The position numbers and the translations under genes are program-made. From Lucifuga dentata (taxonomy: Eukaryota > Chordata > Actinopteri > Ophidiiformes > Bythitidae): a stretch of 64,000 nt of DNA. The notes beneath the pieces were generated by a model, which did not search any database, was not told the origin of the DNA, and saw nothing but the letters and a program-made list of their open reading frames with translations. Shown here piece by piece: positions 25,777-34,620 of this stretch (position 1 is its first letter; each line of letters starts with the position of its first letter). The stretch covers positions 251,237-315,236 of the forward strand of contig VXCM01000162.1 in the NCBI GenBank assembly GCA_014773175.1, read 5' to 3'.

Positions 25777-25806
<30 letters not shown>
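25737..25806. repeat. (GAA)n microsatellite
   Basis: About 19 AAG/GAA units following a GAGGAG-rich lead-in, directly beside the gap-containing inverted-repeat element. Confidence 0.95.
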
Positions 25807-25807
<1 letters not shown>

Positions 25808-25849
25808 CACTCAGGAGGTTATTTTTTAGGGGAAAATGTTGAGGAAAAG

Positions 25850-26662
25850 TACGGAGCCCCTTAGGGGTCATGTGAGGAAAAAAATAAAGTGGGCAAAAAA
25901 AAAAACAAAAAAAAAAAAAANNNNNNNNNNNNNNNNNNNNNNNNNNNNNNNNNNNNNNNNNNNNNNNNNNNNNNNNNNNNNNNNNNNNNNNNNNNNNNNN
26001 NNNNNNNNNNNNNNNNNNNNNNNNNNNNNNNNNNNNNNNNNNNNNNNNNNNNNNNNNNNNNNNNNNNNNNNNNNNNNNNNNNNNNNNNNNNNNNNNNNNN
26101 NNNNNNNNNNNNNNNNNNNNNNNNNNNNNNNNNNNNNNNNNNNNNNNNNNNNNNNNNNNNNNNNNNNNNNNNNNNNNNNNNNNNNNNNNNNNNNNNNNNN
26201 NNNNNNNNNNNNNNNNNNNNNNNNNNNNNNNNNNNNNNNNNNNNNNNNNNNNNNNNNNNNNNNNNNNNNNNNNNNNNNNNNNNNNNNNNNNNNNNNNNNN
26301 NNNNNNNNNNNNNNNNNNNNNNNNNNNNNNNNNNNNNNNNNNNNNNNNNNNNNNNNNNNNNNNNNNNNNNNNNNNNNNNNNNNNNNNNNNNNNNNNNNNN
26401 NNNNNNNNNNNNNNNNNNNNNNNNNNNNNNNNNNNNNNNNNNNNNNNNNNNNNNNNNNNNNNNNNNNNNNNNNNNNNNNNNNNNNNNNNNNNNNNNNNNN
26501 NNNNNNNNNNNNNNNNNNNNNNNNNNNNNNNNNNNNNNNNNNNNNNNNNNNNNNNNNNNNNNNNNNNNNNNNNNNNNNNNNCCCATTTTTTTTTTTTTAA
26601 ACCCACTTTATTTTATTTATTTATTTATTTAATTTTACACATGACCCCTAAGGGGCTCCGTA
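25850..26662. mobile_element. Unidentified element bounded by a perfect 25-bp inverted repeat, interior mostly N
   Basis: 25850-25874 and 26638-26662 are exact inverted copies (TACGGAGCCCCTTAGGGGTC...). After about 18 diverged bases the arms again share AATAAAGTGGG. The flanks carry the same six bases, GAAAAG (25844-25849 and 26663-26668), consistent with a target-site duplication. The 661-base N gap hides the centre. Family unknown. Confidence 0.55.
25921..26581. other. Assembly gap, 661 N
   Basis: Run of N between poly-A-rich and poly-T-rich sequence, inside the inverted-repeat element at 25850-26662. Confidence 0.99.
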
Positions 26663-27663
26663 GAAAAGTGATGTAAATCCTCTCTAATTATACTTGAATG
26701 CAGTATTTTCTTAGAGAACAAAGTGTGATTCCAATCTGAGGCATTTACCAAACAACACACATATGTATTAGTGCCCTCAGTGTAATCCAGAGGGCATGAT
26801 TGTGTGTAATGAAAGCAGACTTTTTTTTTTTTTTTNTTTTTTTTTTTTTTTTGGAGTGGAACTCGACTGCTGACTAGACTGATTGACTTATCACCATATC
26901 GATTGTAAGACAAGCGGGACATGCCACGCTCGGCCTGAGAGAGAGGATCCCATTCTTTGCAGAGGAAGGCAGGGAGAGAGACAGTCACTGCTGACATTAG
27001 AGGTTTTAGACTCCTGTCAGAGATGTAATGTAACATTAACTGACAGACAGTATCAACAGCGCCAACATCACTACGAAGCGGCTGACGTAAGCAACTCCAC
27101 TCTTTTTGGATGAACGCTTTTGAAAGAAACAGGATCATAGGAACAGGGAGATAAAAGCTCATTGGCTGTGATCTTATAAATACAACAGAACCTGCAGAAT
27201 CGGTAGCGTCACTGTGCTACAAACACATTCTCCGTAGTCCGTAGTCTTCCAGTGAGACGATTTGGTAAAAAAAAAAGGAAGTTAAGAGTCTTTGAAATAC
27301 GGTAGTAACTTCCAAGAATGGGTATGAGGAAGTGGTGACAAAGGAGGGAGGGATGAAGAGAAATGCAGTCTGTAAGGACTATGGTAGATGTTTCATCAGC
27401 TACATAGTCTACTCAGCTTTTTATCTCCCTGTCAGACCTCAGCTGGCTGGAAAAGCACAGCCTTTTTTTTTCCCCTTGGCTGACCGACAACCAATCTGCA
27501 GCCACTTGCCAGATAGACAATGATCTCATTTTCTTGTGAGGTGTGCAAAATCTCAAACATTCTGAGGCTACATTCACACTTTTTTTTTTCTCCTTCTCTC
27601 CTTGTCAGACTCATTCTTATTCATGGCAGTCAGTCTCTTCTGTAGTTGCTAACACAGCTGAAG

Positions 27664-29160
27664 CTACTTTCCTGCATTAGAGCGACCCTCAATGGACAGT
27701 TTGACCTCCTGGGGGATGAATGAGAGCCTTGTAGAGGCGGAGGTACTTATCTGGGGGCGCGGCCCTTCNACCTCCTGGGGGATGAATGAGAGCCTTGTAG
27801 AGGCGGAGGTACTTATCTGGGGGCGCGGCCCTTCCTCTCCCTTCATGGTATATCTCTGAAGGCCAGGTGAGGACCAGCGCCTCTGAGACGCAGCTATGCT
27901 GGGCTGCATAGCACCCATTCCCAGCCCTGAACACGCAGAGCCCTCTGTGTGCAAGTGGTAGCTGCTCTGGCTCCTGGGATGCTCTGCTGAGATCCTGCTT
28001 GATCTGGTGGGCGACTCGGCCTCATCCTTATCGACCCCGTCTTTCTCTCCCTCCCTCTGTCTTTCTCTGTGAATGCGTTCTGTCCTGAAATGAGACTGAG
28101 GCCGCGGCTTCTGAGGAGCAGGGGGCCCCATGAGCTGGTGACCGGGTCCGGATGTGGCGTTAGTTTTACTCAAGGTCCTGGTCAAGTTGTGATGCTGCTG
28201 CTGTTGTGAATTGTGGTGCTGTGGTTGTTTCTGCTGCTGTGGCTGAAGCTGCTGCTGTAAGGTGATGGACACACACACGTCTCCTACTTGCAGGTGGTGG
28301 CAGGTCAAGCCGTAGAGCTGGGCCGTGCGCTCGGGGCTGCAGGATGACCAGCCCTGGCCAAATACGAAAAACGGATGCTCTGGGGGCACATCGATGGTCA
28401 CTTTGCTCTGTTGCTCCCCCACCGTAAAGTGGAGCGACACGAGACCGGGTCTCTGCTGGCTGCCACGGATGTCGACCACCATGCTAGAGTCGATCTTAAG
28501 CCCCCCGCTCACCTCAGCGCTGCGCACAAAGTCCTGAGTCTGCAGGTCCTCAACGCGCTTCAGTTCCCCTGTAGCCAGCTGGATGATGGCTCCCTTCATG
28601 AAGTGCGATGGGTTGCAGGGAGCAGGGGCAGGAGCCAGACTTTGGGCCAAGGCTTGAGGCAGATCTGCTGTAGCCTGGACAAAAGGCGGCAGCTGCTGCT
28701 GCTGCTGCTGCTGAGCCCCGTGGAGCTCCGCCACAGCCCGATCAGGGAGGCACACTCTGGCTGAAGGATCAGAGGCTTTAATGCTGGAGTTGGGGGAGGC
28801 TGTGGTGGTAGAAACGTGGGTGTGTGGAGCATCATTAGCCTGTCCTGGGTAGTGTTGCTGCGGCGGTTGGGGCTGATGCTGTGGGTGATACTCCAGAGGA
28901 ATAAGGACCGGTTGCCCGTTTGCTAACATGACAGCGTGAGCTGGGTGTGCTGTTTGCTGCTGCAGGCTGCTCACTCTGGGGTCGCTGTAGCTCACATGCT
29001 GGGTCATGTACGCACTCCGGCCAGAAATGACTCCTGCTGGCTCCACATGGACATCTCTGTCTTTCTGGGCACCCTGAGAGAGGTTCAAGGGAGCAAAGGA
29101 GACCTCTTTCTGGCTACCGCTTTGGGCAGAGAAGGCCGAGCGACCAACCACCTGCTGCAC
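27664..29160 (-). CDS. atxn1l: atxn1l coding exon 2 (poly-Gln, AXH domain, C-terminus)
   Basis: The acceptor is CTTCAAG|GTGCAG, phase 0. It encodes the Leu-Asn-Leu-Ser motif region (FAPLNLSQ), a Q7 run (28693-28713), the AXH domain, Gln/His-rich sequence after AXH, an RRWSSP motif (27865-27882) and the conserved end. A single N at 27769 separates two identical 65-bp copies (27704-27768 and 27770-27834), which falsely repeats 22 codons near the C-terminus. Confidence 0.92.
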   Translation of the reverse strand: MQQVVGRSAFSAQSGSQKEVSFAPLNLSQGAQKDRDVHVEPAGVISGRSAYMTQHVSYSDPRVSSLQQQTAHPAHAVMLANGQPVLIPLEYHPQHQPQPPQQHYPGQANDAPHTHVSTTTASPNSSIKASDPSARVCLPDRAVAELHGAQQQQQQQLPPFVQATADLPQALAQSLAPAPAPCNPSHFMKGAIIQLATGELKRVEDLQTQDFVRSAEVSGGLKIDSSMVVDIRGSQQRPGLVSLHFTVGEQQSKVTIDVPPEHPFFVFGQGWSSCSPERTAQLYGLTCHHLQVGDVCVSITLQQQLQPQQQKQPQHHNSQQQQHHNLTRTLSKTNATSGPGHQLMGPPAPQKPRPQSHFRTERIHRERQREGEKDGVDKDEAESPTRSSRISAEHPRSQSSYHLHTEGSACSGLGMGAMQPSIAASQRRWSSPGLQRYTMKGEEGPRPQISTSASTRLSFIPQEXEGPRPQISTSASTRLSFIPQEVKLSIEGRSNAGK

Positions 29161-31408
29161 CTTGAAGTTGATTAAAGGAGAAAATGTTAGACTCCACACG
29201 GTTCTGCTTAATCCTTGTCACAAATCAAAGGTTTGACCGTTACCATAAAGTTCCAACAACATACTTACACAACAGCATGAATCACAGGATAAAGGTGCTG
29301 TATGAAATATCTGCTTAGATCAATAACTAGCTACAATTCAATCCAAAAGATTTCCCTAACTTTGATCATGTCTTTACTATAAACTTACTAAACTTAAAAT
29401 GTCAAGCTGTCACTTTAAGAGACTATTAGTCAATGATGCTAACAACATGAACAGGACAAAAAAAAAAAAAAAAAANAAAAAAAAAAAAAAAAAACACTGC
29501 TTGAAATGACTTCAGATGAACTATTCCAGTTGTTGAATAATCATGTACTCCCGTTCCTGCCTAATATCACCAAAACAGCACACTGTGGGCTTCTCTCAGC
29601 TTCTCCCTGCAACCACAAATTACACTCTTTTGGCAAGTGGTAATATTATGGCTGTGACAAATTGCCTAATTTCCTACAGACCCACAGCGCACAATAAAGG
29701 AAGTGGATTCTAACATCGAAACTTACTACCACATCAGCAAAACAAAAACTCCTGACAGAACGTGTAAAACTAAGACACCAACAAAGATATAAAACAAATA
29801 TCCATTACACTACAAATGACTAAAAATAACTGAATATAGACATCCAAACAAATATCTAACACTTGTTAATTTTTCACGTTAGATCGTTTTTTTTACTGCT
29901 GCTGCAGTGTTTCTGCCAATTCAAATAGTTTAAAGATATAATATTCACTCACAAAGCACTGTTTTCTTGGTTAGTTGCAACCTGATTTTTTGTTAACTGA
30001 CACATCTTTCCCCATTAAGAGTTTTTTTTCCATGCACATGCACATTTAAGGAAACCGTTAAGAAACTCATCTAAGATGTACATGAACAATACAATTAACT
30101 AGCTTATTTTTAATCCCTCAATGTGAAAAACTAAAACTGAATTTAAATGGATGTTTCTAAAATCTGATTACTGCTAAAAGAAGGAAATTCAAACACAGGT
30201 AATGTATTAGTCACCTTAGCTGCTATTTCTAGAGCCAGCAGTGTTTTTACCTCCAGGTCGCTGTCTGGCGTGCTGCGCTGGCCAGGCGAGCTCCTCTCAT
30301 CCAGCCTGCGGCTCTGCAGGATTCTGGCCTGGTGTTCCTGTGCCGTGGAGCTGCATGCCCCCTGTGGTAGACGTGCATTTCTGGCAGTGTAAACAGAGTC
30401 TGGGACAACCTCTCTAGTCCCCTGCTCCTTATCCCCTCCATTCATCTCTGGTTCGTTGTCCTGCTGGGCACTGTGGGATTCCCTGGAGGCACCGACAGCT
30501 CTGAGGCCCTGAGGATGGTAGAAGACTGGCATCCCTCGAGAGCTCAGCTCTCCTGCAGGCAGGACTCCTACTGCACTGAGGTGCTGCTGGGCAGCCTGCT
30601 CTGTGGGCAGCATCAGCGGGACGCCGCTGGATGCTGCAACTTTGGCAAAAGGGTGAGCAGCCACCTGGGTCTGCAGCGGGGGAGAGACAACACCCTCCTG
30701 GATGACAGATGGGTAGGGAACAAGGTGGGACACAGTGTGGGGCTGAGGGATGGNAACACCCTCCTGGATGACAGATGGGTAGGGAACAAGGTGGGACACA
30801 GTGTGGGGCTGAGGGATGGTGCCTGAGGGAGAAATTAATGAGCTGGGGACAAATCCAGGGGGTAGAGCATAAGGTACTGCAGCGTAAGGGGAGCTAACAA
30901 ACTGGAGAGAGGAGTGGGGGATCTGGGCGTAACCCAGAGGAGGATAGGGAATGCCTGGATGCTGCAGCAGGGGGGAATGCACGGTGTAGGCTGGAGAAAT
31001 GTGGCTCAACACTGGGTGAAGACTGGTGGGTGAGTATGTAACAGATGGAAGAGCCACTTTGTACAGCATACTGTACTGGTCGACTGGCACTGCTGGTACG
31101 CCGTCAGAACTGTCCACTCCGTAATGAAGCCCTGGCTGAGCTCTCAGCCACTCTCCAGATGGGACCCCTCCCTGAGTGTCACTGCAGGCCACAGAGCTTT
31201 GGATGGAAACTACTTCATCTTCTCCAACGCCACCACTGATGCCGCTGATGCCTCCACTGCCGCCGCCTCCTCCTCCTCCTCCTCCTCCTCCTCCTCCTCC
31301 AGCAGCCGCTCCTGCTCCCGTCCCTCCACCTCCACTGCTGTTACTAATTGGGAGGTCCCTCTTCTTGGGAGGCAGGCACTCCTGGTTACGCTCCTGAGCT
31401 GGTTTCAT
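27664..31408 (-). CDS. atxn1l: atxn1l: ataxin-1-like (BOAT1), AXH-domain co-repressor, 2 coding exons
   Basis: The exons, 5' to 3' on the minus strand, are 30251-31408 and 27664-29160. The start is ATG at 31406-31408 and the stop TAG at 27664-27666. As assembled it encodes 884 residues, about 840 after removing two false 22-codon duplications. The N-terminus (MKPAQERNQECLPPKKRDLP) and C-terminus (SFIPQEVKLSIEGRSNAGK) match ATXN1L rather than ATXN1. Domains: Gly-rich tract (about residues 26-50), a Pro/Tyr/Ser-rich region, short poly-Gln runs, and the AXH domain (28252-28611) containing FMKGAIIQLATGELKRVEDL and PPEHPFFVFGQGWSSCSP. AXH binds RNA and partners such as Capicua (established for the ATXN1 family). 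The protein is nuclear and acts in transcriptional repression. The human protein is 689 residues (from memory); the fish copy is longer through Gln, Gly and Pro tracts. The intron junction (DLE|VQQVVG) reproduces the family sequence. Confidence 0.93.
29161..30250 (-). other. atxn1l: atxn1l intron between the two coding exons
   Basis: 1.1-kb intron with GTAAAA...AAG borders and a poly-A contig join at 29476. Its reading frames contain stops, so readthrough would truncate the protein before the AXH domain. Confidence 0.85.
30251..31408 (-). CDS. atxn1l: atxn1l coding exon 1
   Basis: It encodes the N-terminal 386 residues as assembled: family start, Gly tract, Pro/Tyr-rich region and the STPDSDLE end. 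The donor is GACCTGGAG|GTAAAAAC (complement of 30243-30250). A single N at 30754 lies between two identical 65-bp copies (30689-30753 and 30755-30819), adding a false IPQPHTVSHLVPYPSVIQEG repeat to the protein. Confidence 0.9.
31264..31300. repeat. (TCC)n coding microsatellite in atxn1l
   Basis: Twelve units encode an uninterrupted run of Gly on the minus strand, inside the longer glycine tract near the protein N-terminus. Confidence 0.9.
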
Positions 31409-31505
31409 TGCAATCCTCTGGCCAAGTGACTACTTTTACTGAACTGCACAGGAAGTGACACTTGCGAGCCAGTCAGCCAGCACAGGAAGCAGTTCTGAAA
31501 TTACC

Positions 31506-31530
31506 TGGCTGACCTTGTCCTCCAATTCAC
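31506..31530 (-). other. atxn1l: atxn1l 5' UTR splice sites just upstream of the start codon
   Basis: On the minus strand a polypyrimidine tract and AG (TTTTTTACAG) precede 31530, so the exon carrying the start codon may begin there and run into 31408. Within it a CAG|GTAATTTCAG motif near 31496-31506 offers both a donor and a second acceptor, so the exact 5' UTR structure is uncertain. Confidence 0.4.
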
Positions 31531-32148
31531 CTGTAAAAAAATCCAGAAAGATGTGTAGCACATTTCAAATCTTTTTCCAGGCTGCATGCTGCCACATCAC
31601 ACCAGTGCTAAAAGATATGATATCTATTGTTTCAATTACAGAGAGTACAATCTTTATTTCAGGTTTATGAGAATTGATTATGGTGGTTGATAGACAGTGT
31701 TAAGTTGTGCTGAGGTGCGAGTGGGAACCAAGGGGGGTCGTGTCACTGTGATGTGTCAGGAAGCAGAAATGTGACAAAAAGATTCTGCCAGTTTCTTCTT
31801 ATTCTGAAATCCATTTAACACAGCTGATAACAAAAAAGAAAGCTTTAGCTATTGCTGCTATGTATGTTTTTAATAGTAGCTAAATGGATGAAGAAATCTC
31901 TGAAACAGATCTGTCAGTGCAGAAAGGTTAAGTTTTTCCAAACTTTTCTGACAGAAGAAAAAACAATGCAGATGGACAGAAAAAAGATCAGCGTAGCTAC
32001 AGTCAGACACAAAGAGAACGTCTGTTTCTGCTACAACAGCTGGTGTCAGTCTCTCATGTAATCTGCAGTATTTTGGGTTTGCGGCAATCTCTTCTTTTAC
32101 TGCACCACACAACACTTCTTTCACTTATTTATGCACCACAGACACTGT

Positions 32149-32275
32149 TAGCAGTTACCCATATATTGCTGTTGCTTTGGTTTAATTTAATTTTTTTTTT
32201 TTTCATTTTTGNTAGCAGTTACCCATATATTGCTGTTGCTTTGGTTTAATTTAATTTTTTTTTTTTTCATTTTTG
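32149..32275. repeat. 63-bp direct duplication around a single N (assembly join)
   Basis: 32149-32211 and 32213-32275 are identical and separated by N at 32212. It lies in the atxn1l 5' intron. The exact identity plus N points to overlapping contig ends, not biology. Confidence 0.9.
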
Positions 32276-33554
32276 TCATGTAAAAACAAATAAATAATCT
32301 CCCCTTTGTGTCCTTCCTTGAAGTGAGCTGTGAGAAGCACATTATGAATTTTAAAGATACCTCATGATTCACACTGATGGAAAGGCAAATGATCAGTAGG
32401 TATAACTGCGTAATGTAGCCATGTGTTCATGTTAAGAAGTCCCACTTTGCATTTTTATACGCACTTTCATCTCAGCTGTCTATGAAATTGAGAGCCTAAG
32501 AGCACATTCTAAGTGCACAACTAATTTTTATAAAGAATTTTGCCATTTTAGTGATTGTCTGTTCTGTTACACAACTAGTAATGTATTACAGATAACCATC
32601 TTGCACTTTACTGTAAAATCAACTGCATGACTTAAATATCATGATGGTACTGTATCTTGACACCCCATAAAGCAGCTTCTCAACACTTCTCCAACAGGCT
32701 TCATAAGCCTAACACAGTTGCTGGGGGGGGGGGNGGGGGGGGTAGTGTATTCACTGGACCAGTTTTCACTGATATTTTACAACTGATCCCAAAGGCTTCA
32801 TAACTTCAAATTAATACGGGGAAGAGTACCGATTTCTATCCCCATGAGGCGGCCATACTTGCAGTAGGGAAGGTTGGCCTACATTTAAAATGAGGACATA
32901 ATTTAAGACAAGGACTCCCTGTCTTGAATAATGCATCACCTGGACCATATTTGGGGTTGGTGCAAAGTTTGGGGAAAAACACTGTGAGACTGATGTTAGA
33001 GCAGCGTTGTAAACAGCAGACAAGCTCTCTAAAGTTCTCCCATTCTGTGAAGGTTTCTCCAGTTTGACATAAAGAGCCTCTTTTACATCCCTCTCAAACC
33101 ATCTGTTCTGTCTAAATATGGACGTTCTGGCCCTCATAGCTGTGTTTCAGGCCTGTAGATGTGTGTACACCACTGAGTTCTGGAGTTATTGTTTTCTACT
33201 GGACGTTATTTCATTATAAGTTGACACTCAACAAATTTGTGGTACATGATTGCACAACTGTCACTTGTTAGAGCAAACAACTGTCTCAATCACAGCAGAC
33301 TAACAATTTATAAATATCAATTCTAAATGATATTGCCACAGGTTGTTCACTATATATTATCCACAAATAGCAATCACTGAAATGAGCATACAGAATCATT
33401 TCTGACCTCTAGCTTCCTGCCATGGCCTCCCGTGACTGTCCCTTCTTTAAAGCTTTTGCAGATGACCAACAGAATCACACCTTTTATATCAGTTTATTTC
33501 CCACAGCAATACATGTTTTAAACACTAATCCTGCTGCTATATGACATAAACCTT

Positions 33555-33836
33555 ACATAACCAAAAGTATGTGGACACCCATATGTGCTTGTCAAACTTA
33601 ATGTGGAGTTTGCATCACTTTGTCATACTCAAACAGGAAAGGGTCTTCCCCAAACTGCTGCCACAAAGCAAAAAGCACATGGCTGTCTAAAATATAAATG
33701 CACGCTGTAGTATTAATAGTTCACGTCACTTGAACTAATGGAGCACAAAACACGAAAAACAGCACCAATTCTCATCAACCACTAAATGAATGCCCACTAA
33801 TTAGATGGAGTGTCCACATACCTTTGGCCATGGAGT
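33555..33836. mobile_element. Short TIR element (Tc1/mariner-type MITE)
   Basis: The left end CCAAAAGTATGTGGACACCC (33561-33580) is matched by an inverted right end TGTCCACATACCTTTGGCCA (33811-33830). The motif 'CAAAAGTATGTGGACACC' is, from memory, common at the ends of short fish Tc1/mariner-like elements. There is no ORF in about 280 bases. It lies in the atxn1l 5' intron. Confidence 0.6.
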
Positions 33837-34472
33837 GTGTGCTCTGGTTACTGTACACACGTCTCCATGTGATTGCGGTACACATGAGCAGTACAGAATC
33901 CCTGTCATTAAGATAAGTGGTAATACACTTTTTAAAGTATATTCTAAATATGCTACAAGCTATCTGTTATATGTTCACTCTCTGCTTAGATATGAAAATA
34001 GTTTACGTTGTAGTGTAAAATTCCAGCTGATACACACATCACCTTGTTGGCGTGAGAGGTTTTTACGTTGTCATCAACCTAAATTCTGGTAATATTATAA
34101 CGCTCGTCTCAAGTTTCTGTTTTTAGAGTTTAGCGCCGCTAAACAGTGATCGTCACAGACAAAATAACTAGCACTTAGCTAGAAGTGGACTTAGCTAAAG
34201 TTAGCGACTTGGTGTGAACATTAACACGATGACAGTTAGTGTGTTGACAGTAAATACAGACACTGTGTTCAGGTGGTGTTTAATGTTATTTGAGTCCAGT
34301 TATTCCGCTGTTGGTCTCTGGACTCCATCCAGGGATTCAGGCTAGTTAGCTGCTGATGCTAACAGCGAGCTAACAGAACTGCCTCCCTACTCCTCCTGCA
34401 CTCACTCCTGCCTGCTAAAATAAAAAGCCAGGTCACGCACACGTCTCAGCTGTATTTACTGCGTACACGTAC

Positions 34473-34620
34473 CTCCAAATGTCATCGCGAACAGGCTTTG
34501 CTGTGAAAAAAGTTGATATGCTGAGGGAGAATTGAAGAAATCAAGGCTACGGAGTCGAGCCCATTTTGGAGGCCAGCAAGCGGAGGCGCTCGCCTATGAC
34601 GTCACTTCGTTTATTCAATT
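34473..34620 (-). promoter_or_regulatory. atxn1l: atxn1l promoter and non-coding first exon
   Basis: On the minus strand TTTGGAG|GTACGTG gives a strong splice donor (intron starts at 34472). Just upstream is a compact promoter-like block: a perfect palindromic CRE (TGACGTCA, 34597-34604), a GC-rich stretch at 34576-34592 and a CCATTTTGG element near 34561. The spacing fits a short 5' UTR exon joined over a roughly 3-kb intron to the coding exons. Orientation follows from the donor; the start site is inferred. Confidence 0.5.

Larger units (their letters stand above)
21061..27663 (-). other. atxn1l: Likely long atxn1l 3' UTR and intergenic DNA
   Basis: No coding sequence recognised. Minus-strand AATAAA words at about 21056-21066 and 21494-21499 could end a long 3' UTR; mammalian ATXN1L has a multi-kilobase 3' UTR (from memory). 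The stretch also holds transposon copy 3, poly-A runs, a GAA repeat and the N gap, so part of it is clearly not UTR. Confidence 0.3.

Noticed and set aside
25620..26606. Long open frames on both strands across the N gap
   Set aside because: They consist almost wholly of N translated as X, plus poly-A/T and GAA repeats.
28375..28764. Plus-strand ORF opposite atxn1l exon 2
   Set aside because: Shadow of the AXH coding exon; its Leu run is the complement of the poly-Gln codons.
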